DNA of 64,000 nucleotides from Amorphophallus konjac (GCA_022559845.1 CM040121.1:570016140-570080139); one strand, 5' to 3'; positions 51,561 to 61,644 are shown, counted from the first letter of the stretch. Notes: generated by a model not told the origin, from the letters alone. Made by a program: numbers and translations.

Positions 51561-52168
51561 GAAAAGATGTGATCGCCAGAGGCCGAAAGACCCCAAAATA
51601 AGAAAGTGATCGCGCCTACCTCAAGAGCGGGAGATGGCGGGTTGCTTCTTCCTCTTCCTCTCCTTCCGGCCGGCCGACGGAGAGGGCTTTCCTCGGCTAC
51701 CCTTGCAAAACAACGACAAACAAATGACAAGTGGCTTAGAAAGATGAATGTGTAGTATTCATATCCTTGCAATAAAAATGACGAAATAACGGGAAGACAC
51801 ACACCTGGTTGGTGTTATCTTTTAAACCCCTCTCGGACTCGAGTAGGAGGAAAATGAGATGATGGATGCGAGATGATGAATGCAAAAGAACTACGAAGAA
51901 AAGGAAAGAGTTGGCTTATTGGATGTGCCGGTGGTGAAATTCGGCGGAGCTCCGGCAGCGTGGGGACGACGTAGAAGCGCGGTGGATGAAGACGACCTTC
52001 CTCTCGCGAGCGTGGGCACCCGAGAAGCCGGCAGAACCTCCACCTACAAAAGACCCCACGGGTTAGAAGAATGACTCCGTAGCCTCTGGGCTCCGGCAGC
52101 CTATCGGATCACTGCTTAGCTCTTCCAGAACTGAGGGTGTGGGCCTCTATTTATAGGGCTCCGGAGGG
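51561..52168 (-). other. Possible promoter and 5' end of a minus-strand gene
   Basis: On the minus strand a TATA box (TATAAATAG) lies at about 52156-52148. Further down, at about 51700-51615, is an Arg-rich open stretch (RRPAGRRGRGRSNPPSP) ending at a GTAGGC donor-like site. This resembles the basic first exons of the PMD genes to the right, but no full gene could be assembled and no clear start codon was found. Confidence 0.3.
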
Positions 52169-52788
52169 TGGAGGCGTCCAAGACCCTAGACACCTCCATC
52201 AGGGCCGAAATAATATTTTATTCTATTTTTATTGATTTTTTTAGAATACTTTTATGGGGGCGTCCAGGGTCCCGGACGCCTCTAATAGGTCCACCGAAAA
52301 CCGACGACGGCCGCACGCGGTTTGGCACAACGCGTGGTTTTGTGAGCGGCGCCTCGTGATTCAGAAATGGGCGCGTCCAGTCAGCTGGACGTCTCTAAAT
52401 TTGGCTTTTTTCACACACGACAAGCCGTCGTTCGGTGGGCGGCGCCCGTGAGGGAATTTATGGAGGCGTCCAGGGGCCTGGACGCCTCCAAATATATATT
52501 ATTTTTATTATTTTTTATCTTTTATGCCAGGGCTAGATTTTTGATTTTTTTATAATTTGTTTTTATGGAGGCGTCCAGCGGCTTGGACGCCTCCAATAAT
52601 ATATATTGATTTTTTTGTTTTTAATGCCAAGTGGCATTTTAATCATATTTTATTTTTATTTTAATGGAGGCGTCCATGGGCCTGGACGCCTCCATTAATA
52701 TATATATATTTTATTTATTTTTAGGGCCCTGAGAAAATATTAAAATAAATTAAAAAGATGGGGGCGTCCAGAGGCCTGGACGCCCCCA
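52169..52788. repeat. Seven GGCGTCC palindromes in AT-rich DNA
   Basis: Inverted repeats of about 28-30 bases with arms GGAGGCGTCCA and TGGACGCCTCC and a short variable centre lie at 52169, 52256, 52370, 52461, 52566, 52665 and 52759, about 90-100 bases apart. The spacers are T-rich and unrelated. No gene was seen here. Confidence 0.9.
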
Positions 52789-54120
52789 TTAAGACCCACC
52801 CGGGTCTTTAAATCATGCGTCGGCGGGCGCCTGGCAGACACCCTTCTTGGTCCCGGAACCTCTTGATGCGTCTGACTGGTGTTGATGCCGTCCGAATGCC
52901 GTGACGAGATGATTCCGGATGCCGAAAAAGGCGGAAGAAGACTCAGGAAAAGGAAGCACTCGAGTGATTCGAAATGCGTAGGCCATCGCGGGGCGTCGTA
53001 TAGTAATATGAGACTTTCTCATGAGACGTCAAGAATGGCGTGTCTACAGCTGCCCCGCCTTGGCGTCTGCTTTGCAAGGGAGCGACACGTAGTGGAATGG
53101 TATCGAAGTGGACTGAAATGAAGTGGGAGCGGACTGATAAGTTGATGCCAAGGTGTGATGAGACACGCTTGTGACGTTACTGTTTGGAATCTTTCCTGAA
53201 GTTTCAATGAGGCGACCTTGAAGGAGGTCTTTCAAATATTGACGATTGCTTGGACGGAGATCAAATAAGGGAGGGTGAGATGTGCACTCAGGCACGAAAC
53301 AAAAGAAGACCAACTTCTCGGTGTGGAAGTACCTGGGTCATAAACCGGAGGTTTCACCTTTGGGGAGCGGTTACCAGCCAATGTGGAAGTGCTGCGGCCA
53401 AGGTGGCTCAAAAAGGTAAAGGAATATCTGAGGGTATGTCCAAACAAGGGTCTCCTTTGGAAGAGCAGCGTAGGGCTGTCTCAAAGAAACTCAGTATTTC
53501 ATTCAGAGTGGAATATCTCATATTTGTAGGAATTGAAACACAACGGCTTTCACAATCGAATCGCTTGAATGATCTTCCGCAATAAATCAAAGTCCTATAT
53601 GAATGCATGCTGGGTTTAAAGAAAAATTCAAAACAAACTAAAATAGAAAATAGCCAAGGATAATATTGTCAACTTGTGAAGAACGGGTCAGGATACCGAC
53701 CCGGTGAGCTGATACTGGGCTGGGGCCCGTTTATCCGCGTACCAACTCACTGAATGGAACCGTCGTCCCCATTCTATCACAAATTGACGGCCTATCCGTA
53801 CAACCCAAACTCTTCCGGGATCATCACCGTTTTTGTTGAAGGGGAACTCAAATCCTAGATTCGTTCGGGCCGCAAGGTCCTTGGCATGTTCTAGTAGCGT
53901 AGGTATCATATACTATGATGCATGACATGGTGGGACCAACCAATGAAAGGTGGGACATGAGATAGGACAAAGACGTCCGTTAGTACAACCTGCACAGATT
54001 AGCAAAGGTTAATAATATCAGAGAGTAGCAGAATCACCGTAGAATTGTACCACAATGGAAAGAAGATCTAGCCAAAATCCTGACGTTGACAATTGATGTG
54101 ACATGTTTCGTCCTGTAGCA
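52789..54120. other. Intergenic, nothing recognised
   Basis: Short ORFs only, with no domain, splice pattern or repeat that I can support. Confidence 0.5.
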
Positions 54121-54132
54121 CCCTACCCTTCC

Positions 54133-54138
54133 TATAAG
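54133..54138 (+). promoter_or_regulatory. TATA box of gene D
   Basis: TATAAG lies 95 bases upstream of the start codon at 54228, in the context CCTATAAGAAC. Confidence 0.55.
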
Positions 54139-54227
54139 AACTCCCCTTAGGCTAGCTCATTCAAATGCACCAAGGTGGGTTTTGGAAGCTCAGGAGAGGA
54201 AGGAGAGGAGAATCTAGAGATTTCAGG

Positions 54228-54335
54228 ATGGAAGGAGAGTCTTCCCGCGCTATGAAGAGGAGCAGGCCTAGCAGCGAGATCGGGCGACTCTCCGACCTCG
54301 AGGGTCATCTGAGTGGGACGATCATGTCGCATATG
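54228..54335 (+). CDS. Gene D exon 1: basic N-terminus
   Basis: 36 codons from ATG, donor ATG|GTAAGC, phase 0. The peptide (MEGESSRAMKRSRPSSEIGR then LSDLEGH) is closely similar to exon 1 of gene C at 61645, which supports both as real coding exons. KRSR-type residues may act in nuclear import. Confidence 0.7.
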
Positions 54336-54412
54336 GTAAGCTGACTCTTTTCAAATTTCTGCACGTGAACCTTCTTCTTACTTCCTTTATTTCTTCTTCT
54401 TTCCTCTCCCAG

Positions 54413-55636
54413 CCATATCCACTCTTCCCAGGCCCGAGGAAGTTTTCCAAGTTGCCATGGCTTTCAAAGCTGACTTCCAATATCTCCATTGGTATGAGGG
54501 CCATACTCTCGAAGTGGCATCTGCAGGGGCTCCTTATTCACGCCAAGCATTACGAGAAGATTCGTATGGACTGGGCGGCTATGGGCGCGCTAGTGGAGGT
54601 CTGGCATCCCCAGACCCACACTTTTATCTTCCCGACCTTCGAGGTGACCATCCTCCTCGAGGAGGTGGAACTTCTGCTTGGTCTGAAGAAATTCAAGAGT
54701 GACGGGAAGGTGAAGGCTATGCGGATGCTGACACGGGGTACTTCTGAAAGCGTCCTTGGAAGCTTCATGCCGCCCGACGCAGCTAGAAAGGTCCGTACTC
54801 AGAAGGGGATCGATCTCCAAAAGCTCGCGGAGTGGGTCATGGACGCCCTGAGAGGGTCACCAGACGATGACTATTTGGAGGGAATCATGAAGGGGTTCAC
54901 TATCTGTCTGGCGGGTGTTCTCTTGTTTCCTTATACCGACAACATAGTGGAGGAAGACCAGCTGAGTGCTATCTGCGGGATCTGGCGTGGAAAGAGGGTG
55001 GGACCCGCCGTCCTTGCCTATCTTTACAGCGGCCTTACCGCCTCGAGTATGGGTAAGCCTCCTTTTGGTTGCGCACTTGTCTTGAATTGCTGGCTTGATT
55101 TGCACTTCAAATTCGACCACCGCGAGGGAATGCCAACCGCTTCGAAGCTCTTCCAACAAAGCCCGCTTCACCACATAGCCGACGTGTTAGGCTTTGGTGG
55201 TACTGTAGTGAACCGCGTCCCGTGGCTGAAGAAACGTGAAGACTGGCGGTCTCACTTCCGCACCGTGACACAAGGCTTCTTCACTTGCGCACCGGCATGT
55301 TTGCTTTCGCTTGATCTCCTCATGAGGCCTTCTCCCGAAGTCGATCTTCAACTGATCGGCGCGACCGAGTTTGTTCTTTACAACGCGCATCGGTGCTGCC
55401 TGCAGATTGGCATCCCACGCCATTCGTTCCCGCCACCGACTGGCATCGTTCCCTTGAAGAAGAGGGAGTTGGGTACTGAAGCGGACGCGAAGGAAGCGAA
55501 GGCCATTAAAGCACCCTGGAAGACAAGTGTTGCGGGAAAGGCGTTAGCGCACGTGGTGGAAGAATGCGAGCCGTGGAGGGCTTATGTAACCGAACTGGGG
55601 AAGTTAAGGCATAAAGCGCCTAAGCCCCTGATGTAG
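54413..55636 (+). CDS. Gene D exon 2: DUF7745/PMD-related protein
   Basis: 407 codons after the acceptor CTCTCCCAG, in phase with exon 1, giving a protein of about 443 residues. VEVWHPQTHTFIFPTFEVTI followed by LLEEVELLLGL matches the PMD-type pattern (W-H, T-F, P, L-E-E-V, G-L). The family resembles the plant domain I know as DUF7745, related to retroelement-associated PMD proteins. No stop or frameshift. It lacks the C-terminal coiled coil present in genes A and B. Its function is unknown. Confidence 0.7.
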   Translation, partial: PYPLFPGPRKFSKLPWLSKLTSNISIGMRAILSKWHLQGLLIHAKHYEKIRMDWAAMGALVEVWHPQTHTFIFPTFEVTILLEEVELLLGLKKFKSDGKVKAMRMLTRGTSESVLGSFMPPDAARKVRTQKGIDLQKLAEWVMDALRGSPDDDYLEGIMKGFTICLAGVLLFPYTDNIVEEDQLSAICGIWRGKRVGPAVLAYLYSGLTASSMGKPPFGCALVLNCWLDLHFKFDHREGMPTASKLFQQSPLHHIADVLGFGGTVVNRVPWLKKREDWRSHFRTVTQGFFTCAPACLLSLDLLMRPSPEVDLQLIGATEFVLYNAHRCCLQIGIPRHSFPPPTGIVPLKKRELGTEADAKEAKAIKAPWKTSVAGKALAHVVEECEPWRAYVTELGKLRHKAPKPLM

Positions 55637-55812
55637 TTCACTCTGCTTTTCTGATGGAATAAAATTTGGCATTTGGATGTTTCGGACCCCCGTCCCCTTA
55701 ATTATTATCTTTTTTTATAGTTTTTCTTTTTTCTTTGTGTTTTTTATTTTGTTTGGATTATATACATATTCTTATATAAATATATTATATTTTTTTAAAA
55801 ATTTTTTTATTA

Positions 55813-56165
55813 TGGGGGCGTCCAGGGGCCTGGACGCCCCTATTTTGAATTTTTTTTATTTTTTATTTATTTTATTTTTGGGGGCGTCCAGGTGTCTGGA
55901 CGCCCCTATTATTTTTTATTTTATTTAATTTTTTTTTGTTTTGGGGGCGTCCAACTGTCTGGACGCTCCTAATTTTTATTCTATTTTTATTTTATTTTTT
56001 TGTTTTGGGGGCGTCCAGGGTCCTGGACGCCCCAACTATTATTTTTTTTATTTTATTTAATTTTTTTTTTGTTTTAGGGGCGTCCAGGCGCCTGGACGCC
56101 CCAAAATTTTTTAAATTTTGAAATAAATAAAAATAATGGGGGCGTCCAGGCGCCTGGACGCCCCA
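55813..56165. repeat. Six GGGGCGTCC palindromes upstream of gene A
   Basis: Copies at 55813, 55879, 55942, 56006, 56076 and 56138, 61-70 bases apart, lie in T-rich DNA. Arms here are GGGGGCGTCCA/TGGACGCCCC. The copy at 56139-56164 is a perfect 26-bp palindrome. The last copy ends about 20 bases before the TATA-like box of gene A. Confidence 0.92.
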
Positions 56166-56182
56166 AAAAATGAAATTTCTAT

Positions 56183-56190
56183 TTAAGGGC
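56183..56190 (+). promoter_or_regulatory. TATA-like box of gene A
   Basis: TATTTAAG lies about 80 bases upstream of the ATG at 56264, in CTATTTAAGGGC. Confidence 0.5.
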
Positions 56191-56263
56191 TGCCCCCCCT
56201 CTTTTGCTCATTTACTGTTCAATCTGACGACCCAGTCACCCAGACGACCTATTCTTAGTCCCC

Positions 56264-56455
56264 ATGGAGCGAGGAGGATCGAGCTAGGTTCCAGGGAAGC
56301 GAAAACGACTGGCTCGTCGTGCGAGGAGGTTGAGGGATGATGTCGAGGAGGCTGCAGCAGAGGAGATTGCTGCGGAGGAGGGGATGGAGGTGCCTCTCCT
56401 GGCCGCGGAGGTTGCTGCGGATGCTGGTGACGTGGGAGAGGACGATCACGACCCG
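56264..56455 (+). pseudogene. Gene A exon 1, with an early stop
   Basis: 64 codons from ATG to the donor CCG|GTAAGT, phase 0. A TAG at 56285-56287 interrupts it after seven codons. After the stop the frame is basic (KRKRLARRARR), then acidic to the donor. Either this copy is inactivated or translation starts downstream; the next in-frame ATG within the exon is near its middle (56377). Confidence 0.6.
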
Positions 56456-56542
56456 GTAAGTACCTCGGAATCCTCACTCTGTGGTTCAATAGGCTAAAAC
56501 GGGTGTGCGAGAGGCTGTGAGAGAGAGGCGGGTAGTGAGAGA

Positions 56543-56787
56543 AGGAGGCGTCCAGGGACCTTACCGGCTCCACGTTTTCTTTTTCTTTATTTATTTATCT
56601 AGTAATTTTCGTAAATAATAAAATGAAATAAAATAACATTAAAAATAAGGAGGCGTCCTAGGTCCTGGACGCCTCCATAAAATATATATATATTATTAAT
56701 AATTTTTGTTTTGGCCATTTTTTGGTTTTTTCTAAAAAAGAAAAAAAAGAAATTGGGAGGAGGCGTCCAGGGCATTGGACGCCTCCA
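56543..56787. repeat. Three GGCGTCC palindromes in intron 1 of gene A
   Basis: Copies at 56543 (right arm decayed), 56649 and 56758, all within the 479-base intron 56456-56934, would be in the pre-mRNA. Confidence 0.85.
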
Positions 56788-56934
56788 CAAGAAAATAGAA
56801 ATATTTTTTTATTTTATTTTTTTTTAAAAAAAGTAAAAATAAAATAAAGAGAATAGGTAGTATATATATACAGTGTTATTGTTTATTACTGTTCATGATG
56901 CTGATGTGTTCTTTGTTGGTTTTGTGGTTTGCAG

Positions 56935-57651
56935 GGCGTGATGAAGGGCCGGATCAGCTGGTCCTTGGTGGTGGCAGCATACCGTGGGCTGCCGGATTTC
57001 CAGAGGGCGCGTGTGGACGCCATGGGCTTTGGAGCTTTCCTTAGGATCGAGCCCTTCCGGCTCGACCTTCCTCTTATCCAGGCACTGAGGGAGCGGTGGC
57101 ACGCACCGAGCCGGGCGTTTCTGATGCCCTGGGGGCACATGGTGCCGACGCTGGAGGACGTGGCTCGGATCACCGGGCTACGAGTTGACGGAGAGGCAGT
57201 CAGCGGGGTTACCTACCCCGACTACCGAGAGAGTGCCCTGGACCTGCTGTGGTTAGAGACGAGCGTGACTGATAGAGACAGCAGGGTAGTCGGCCGAGTG
57301 GAGATCATGGAGGCGCTCGGATTCGTTGACCCGCGTCAGCGGGTTAGCGAGACTGGGGCGGAGTTCTTGGCTCGACTGGAGGGGGATGCTCGTGCAGCTT
57401 TCACCCAGGATCCGAGCGAGAGGGAGCTGGTGGATCTAGACCTTCGGAGGTTTCTTTTCTTCTTCCTGGGCCGCCTTCTGCTGGGGACGAAAGGGGATGG
57501 CATCCACTGCCGTTTCCTCGGGATCTTGGCGGATCTGGACAGAGTGGGACACTATGCGTGGGGGGCGGCTCTGCTTGCCCATTTGATTGCTGATCTCTCC
57601 CAGACTTCGGAGAAGGAGACGACAGTCAGCGGCTTCGCACCTTTCCTCCAG
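56935..57651 (+). CDS. Gene A exon 2: plant mobile domain
   Basis: 239 codons, acceptor TTTGCAG, donor CAG|GTAAAC, phase 0 at both ends. It contains the PMD core: WSLVVAAYRGLPDFQRARVD, then RWHAPSRAFLMPWGHMVPTL directly followed by EDVARITGLRVDGEAV, and later RRFLFFFLGRLLLGTKGDGI and HYAWGAALLAHLIADLSQ. PMD domains are plant-specific and frequently travel with transposable elements; some host versions act in silencing. No catalytic residues are known to me. Confidence 0.85.
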
Positions 57652-57723
57652 GTAAACATTTTATTTATGCATTCCCACAGTTAAATATGCAATTGTTGTA
57701 CTAATGATGTATGATGGATGCAG

Positions 57724-57882
57724 GTGTGGAGCTATTACTATTTCCTGATGGGGAGGGCTAGGCATGGGAACAGGAGGGCCGTGCCTCTGGCGCGGCAGTG
57801 GAGGCCGGTCGTGGTTGCAGCACCCCACGGCTACCAGCTGGCGTCACTTCGTCGGGAGCTGAGCGAGTATCCCGAGGCCATG
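57724..57882 (+). CDS. Gene A exon 3
   Basis: 53 codons, phase 0 (acceptor GATGCAG, donor ATG|GTATGA). WSYYYFLMGRARHGNRR continues the PMD fold. Gene C has an exon of exactly the same length and similar sequence at 62625. Confidence 0.8.
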
Positions 57883-57958
57883 GTATGATGCGTATGATTT
57901 TTTTTGTTTATGCACGTGACTGAATGGTAACTAACATGATGTATGTATGGTGATGCAG

Positions 57959-58327
57959 GTGGTGTGGAGGCCCTACCTGGGCATGGGCGATGCTGGCCAG
58001 CCCTGGGTTGTAGCAGGTCTTCCTCGCTTCAGGCGGGACGTGTGGGTCCATTGCCTGAACGAGATTGAGCCGCTGCGGCTTAGACTGGTCATGAGGACTT
58101 TGGGGCTGGCCCAGGAGTGGGAAGACGTAGATGCGCCGGCCCGCATTGGGCGGAAGACCAAGGGGAAGGCGAAGATCGTGGACTGGCGTACGCGCTTCCC
58201 AGCACAGTACCAGGACTGGCAGCAGGGCGGGGTCCCAGTAGTGTCCCACGTACAGGACAGCACAGACTACATGAGACGGTACCGAGCTACGTACGGGGAC
58301 CGCCTCTCCTTGGGTGGTATGGCAGGG
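57959..58327 (+). CDS. Gene A exon 4
   Basis: 123 codons, phase 0 (acceptor GATGCAG, donor GGG|GTAAGT). It starts VVWRPYLGMGDAG and includes RTLGLAQEWEDVDAPARI and KGKAKIVDWR, then the C-terminal end of the PMD-type region. Part of it is conserved in gene B exon 2. Confidence 0.8.
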
Positions 58328-58397
58328 GTAAGTGAAATGAAACTGCTCCACCTTTCTATATGTATATGTATGGGATACTAACTTATGTGTAATGCAG

Positions 58398-58490
58398 GAT
58401 GCTCGTGATACCATGATCGCCGACCTGCGGGCCCAGTTGGCGGACGCCAGACGACAGTTGGTGGCCATCCGACAGGAGTTGGAGATCCTG
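58398..58490 (+). CDS. Gene A exon 5: start of coiled coil
   Basis: 31 codons, phase 0 (acceptor AATGCAG, donor CTG|GTGAGT). The peptide (ADLRAQLADARRQL) is a heptad-like helix. Confidence 0.75.
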
Positions 58491-58569
58491 GTGAGTTTAT
58501 GCAATGCATTTTTTTGTGACCTGGATTTTTGATGCTTAGCCTTTGACTGACGTTTGCCCCGTGTTTCAG

Positions 58570-58716
58570 CGGGTCCACCAGACAGCGGCAGCCGCGATGG
58601 CTTGTGGAGCGGGTTCCAGTTCGCGGGGCCCTCCTCCGGAGGTTTCTGCCCTCCAGGAGCAGCTGGCGTACGCGGTGGCTCGGGCTGAGGAGGCTGAGCG
58701 TGACCGCGAGGCTCGA
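58570..58716 (+). CDS. Gene A exon 6
   Basis: 49 codons, phase 0 (acceptor TTTCAG, donor CGA|GTGAGT). A Ser/Gly-rich linker is followed by the helix EVSALQEQLAYAVARAEEAE. Confidence 0.75.
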
Positions 58717-58799
58717 GTGAGTGCTTGCTTGGCCGCGACCCTTTTCTAGCTACTTTCCTTCTATCACTGTTCTCTTACGGTGCATGCGTGCCTTGACAG

Positions 58800-59405
58800 G
58801 TGGCCGAGATCCGAGAGGCCCTGGCGCGTGCTGTTCGTGCTGAGCAGGAGCGCGATGCCCGAGTGGCAGAGCGTGACGCCCGGATTGCGGAGCTAGAGGA
58901 GGAGCGGCGACGGGAGGCTGAGGAGCTTCCTCGCGACGTAGTGGATCTGCGGATCGCCCTCGAGCTGTCGAGGAGAGAGGCGATGAGGGAGAGAGAGGAG
59001 AGGGAGAGGGATAGGGAGAGCGTGGAGAGAGAGAGGGAGAGGGATAGGGAGAGAGAGAGGGAGGAGCGACAGCGGGATCAGACCGAGAGGAGGGCTATAG
59101 AGGCCCAGCTGCTGGAGCTCCGATTGAGTCTTGGCACGGCGGAGGGGAGGCTTCGGGAGAGCGAGGAGCGGTACCAGAGGGCGAAGGAACGCGGGGCGCG
59201 ACTTCGTCAGTCTAGTTCTTTTTCCATGGGCAGCTACCTGGTTTCTTCGGCCGAGGAGCGTCGTCGCGCCTTCGAGGCTGGAGTGCCACCGCAGGGCGAG
59301 GCGAGCACGGCTTCTCAGGGTTCACAGAGGTCGCGGAGGCCCCCTAGGGATCTCCGTCAGAGGAGGGAGGAAGGAGATGACCAGGAGGGTGACGGTGAGA
59401 GTTAG
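58800..59405 (+). CDS. Gene A exon 7: Glu/Arg-rich coiled coil
   Basis: 201 codons plus TAG, after the acceptor CTTGACAG. A long Glu/Arg-rich coiled coil, partly an RERER-type repeat at 58985-59095 from a GAGAGG-rich tract, is followed by a Ser/Gly-rich tail. All seven exons are multiples of three with phase-0 introns, giving about 760 residues if the stop in exon 1 is disregarded. Confidence 0.75.
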   Translation: MAEIREALARAVRAEQERDARVAERDARIAELEEERRREAEELPRDVVDLRIALELSRREAMREREERERDRESVERERERDREREREERQRDQTERRAIEAQLLELRLSLGTAEGRLRESEERYQRAKERGARLRQSSSFSMGSYLVSSAEERRRAFEAGVPPQGEASTASQGSQRSRRPPRDLRQRREEGDDQEGDGES

Positions 59406-59774
59406 AGAGTTGCTTGTACACGTCACCCTTCTCACTGTATGATGTACTTTCGGCTATTATATGAAATGGAAATGGCTTTTTTGTGTTGTGTGTACTTTTC
59501 TCTCTCCCACACTTTCTTCTTTGCACTGAGTTGTCCTTTGAGGCGTGCTTCGCGAGACCTTGCCCTGAACAGCGGGGAATTACGCTTTACACGGGGGGAT
59601 TTTATTTCCTTTTTTTCCCTTTTGGACGCGTCCAGGCGCGAGGACGCGTCTTAATCCTTGATTTCAAATTTAAAGTGACAGGTGGTCCTTCTTCTCCCGT
59701 GCCTTACCCGCAAACGAGCCCGCCTTCCGCCGAAACTCGCTCGCCCCTTTTTCGTCTTCCTCCTCTTTTGATCG
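59406..59774. other. Gene A 3' region and gene B upstream, with one palindrome
   Basis: A palindrome of the same family with changed arms (GGACGCGTCC...GGACGCGTC) is at 59622-59650, upstream of gene B. The 3' flank TTCTTTGCACTG near 59520 is similar to the 3' flank of gene B near 61210, consistent with tandem duplication. Confidence 0.7.
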
Positions 59775-59945
59775 ATGGAGTTCGGTGGGCCCGACCGTGG
59801 TGAAGGTGGAGAGGGACGAGGAACTCCTCGCCCAAGGAGGGACGCGCCCGAGCACGGAACGGCGTCCATGGAGGAGGAAGGGCCGCTTCGGGCCCCCGAG
59901 GGACCCGAGGGGCCCGATGGCGTGGGAGGAGGTGAACACGGTCCG
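59775..59945 (+). CDS. Gene B exon 1
   Basis: 57 codons from ATG, donor CCG|GTAGGT, phase 0. Gly/Glu/Pro-rich and charged, not similar to exon 1 of A, C or D except for ending at GP before the donor. The intron 59946-60105 contains a palindrome at 60042-60070. Confidence 0.6.
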
Positions 59946-60105
59946 GTAGGTCCTCCGATCTCTTCCTCTTTTAATTCATTTTGGGTTTTGAAGCGAGTCG
60001 GGCGAGGAGGAAAGGGTTCGGAGAGTGTTGCACTCAAATGATGGACGCGTCCTAGACAGGGGACGCGTTCCTTTTGACTGATATGGGACCCCTTTCTTGG
60101 TGCAG

Positions 60106-60396
60106 GACATGGCAAGGACGCTGGGCCTGGCCGATGAGTGGGCGAGTGCGGACGAGCCGAGCCGCGTCAGGAAGGAGAGTCGCGGCAAGGCGAGGCTCGA
60201 GGACTGGCCCGTACGTCTCCCTGGACAGCAAGGGGGTGTACTGGTGCAGGACAGTGCCGACTTCCTGCGGCAGCAGAGAGAGAGTTACGCGGGGCTTCCC
60301 CAAGCTGGGGACACGCGTGGCATCGGCAGCTCGCGCGCCCAGCTGTCAGAGACTAGGCGGCAACTGGCCGTCGCTCAACATGAGCTGTCGCTCCTG
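60106..60396 (+). CDS. Gene B exon 2: fused remnant of A exons 4 and 5
   Basis: 97 codons, phase 0 (acceptor GTGCAG, donor CTG|GTAAGT). It begins DMARTLGLADEW, matching the middle of gene A exon 4, and ends SRAQLSETRRQLAVAQHELS, matching exon 5. The PMD exons 2 and 3 and the start of exon 4 are absent. Confidence 0.7.
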
Positions 60397-60468
60397 GTAA
60401 GTTACGTGCCGCCCTTTTAACTTCAGATTTTAGAGTTTCACTGACGGCCGTTGTTTATTTTGTTCCAG

Positions 60469-61059
60469 CGTGCCCAGCAGACAGCGACGGTGGGAGCGGC
60501 TGGCGGATCTTCTAGCTCCTCGGCCCCTTTTCTCGAGATTGCTTCCCTCCGTGAGCAACTTGCTGGTGCGGTGGCCCGTGCGACCCGGGCGGAAGAGGAG
60601 CGTGACGCCTGGGTGGCGACTGTAGCGGAGCTGCGGCATCGTGGTGAGGAGAGACCTTCTCCAGACATCCTGGAGTTAAGGGTTCTTCTGCAGATGATGA
60701 GGAGAGAGGCAGAGAGAGAGAAAGCCGAGAGAAGGTCCGAGCGACAGCGGGATCTGACCGAGAGGAGGGCCTTGGAGGCCCAAGTGAGGGAGCTCCAGCT
60801 GGGCCTTCAGGCCGTCGTACAGAGGCTAGGAGGGATGGAGACGCGCTACGAGAGAGCGCGAGAGTTCGGGGAGCGACTCCGCCAGTCCGGTCGCTTTGCC
60901 GCCAGTGGCTTCTTCGCCACGCCAGGGGAGGAGCAGCGAGTCACTGCTGTGGAGCAGGCGCCCAGAGGCGAGGCAGGTGCTACTGCACGGGGATCCCGGA
61001 GGCTTCTGAGGGACCCTCACCTCGGGGGAGAGGAGGAGAGTGCCCGGAGAGATGAGTGA
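60469..61059 (+). CDS. Gene B exon 3: coiled coil (A exons 6 and 7 without intron)
   Basis: 196 codons plus stop after the acceptor TTCCAG. Similar to gene A exons 6-7 throughout (RAQQTATVGAA, then RERTE-like Glu/Arg helices, then GERLRQSGRF) but lacking the intron. Gene B would encode about 350 residues: a PMD-less coiled-coil protein that could still pair with gene A-type products (inference). Confidence 0.7.
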   Translation, partial: RAQQTATVGAAGGSSSSSAPFLEIASLREQLAGAVARATRAEEERDAWVATVAELRHRGEERPSPDILELRVLLQMMRREAEREKAERRSERQRDLTERRALEAQVRELQLGLQAVVQRLGGMETRYERAREFGERLRQSGRFAASGFFATPGEEQRVTAVEQAPRGEAGATARGSRRLLRDPHLGGEEESARRDE

Positions 61060-61644
61060 TGGTGAGGATTGGCGGGCTAGTGGACCCGTCACCTCTTTAT
61101 GTTTATGATGTTTTTGACAGCTTGTGTAGAATTATGAATGGAGTGATTTGATTTTCTGATGCTTGTTTGTCCTCTTGTGCGTTCCTTCTTCCCTACACTT
61201 CTTCTCCTTTGCACTGTTCCCATGTGACGGATCTGTCGAGACTCCGCCTCGAGCGGAGAATCACGTCTTGTTGTGACCATTTTCCACGGGAATCTGCCGT
61301 CGAAGTCAATACTGACGGCCCTAGTTCCTTTTCCCGGATGTTGTGCCAAATTTTGCGGGCGTCCTCCAAAACATGATAGGGTATCCCTAGACAACATAGG
61401 GGCTATTCGTCCTATTCTTCGTCCAGTCAATCACCCTGTGCGAGCGGTGAAGCGACACATGGGGCCCCTTGGTCGGTGTATTATTGCGAGGGCTATCATC
61501 GACAGGTGATGGAGGCAATCTTGGACCGCACTCCTTCCATTTCTATAAATTATTGTCCCTTTTATCTTCCCAGGTATATCGAGGAATAACTCGAGGAGCA
61601 CAAGTTCTCACGGGAGAGGAGGAGTTCAAAATTCTGAGAGTTGG
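61060..61644. other. Gene B 3' flank and gene C promoter region
   Basis: No gene. A TATA box TATAAAT at 61544-61550 lies about 95 bases upstream of the gene C start codon. Confidence 0.6.

Noticed and set aside
55677..56121. ORFs with repeated GASR.LDAP peptides
   Set aside because: They are translations of the palindromes and their T-rich spacers.
52169..60070. CRISPR-like array of spaced palindromic repeats
   Set aside because: Spacing is irregular, arms vary, spacers are AT-rich and the context is a plant gene cluster with introns. No cas genes.
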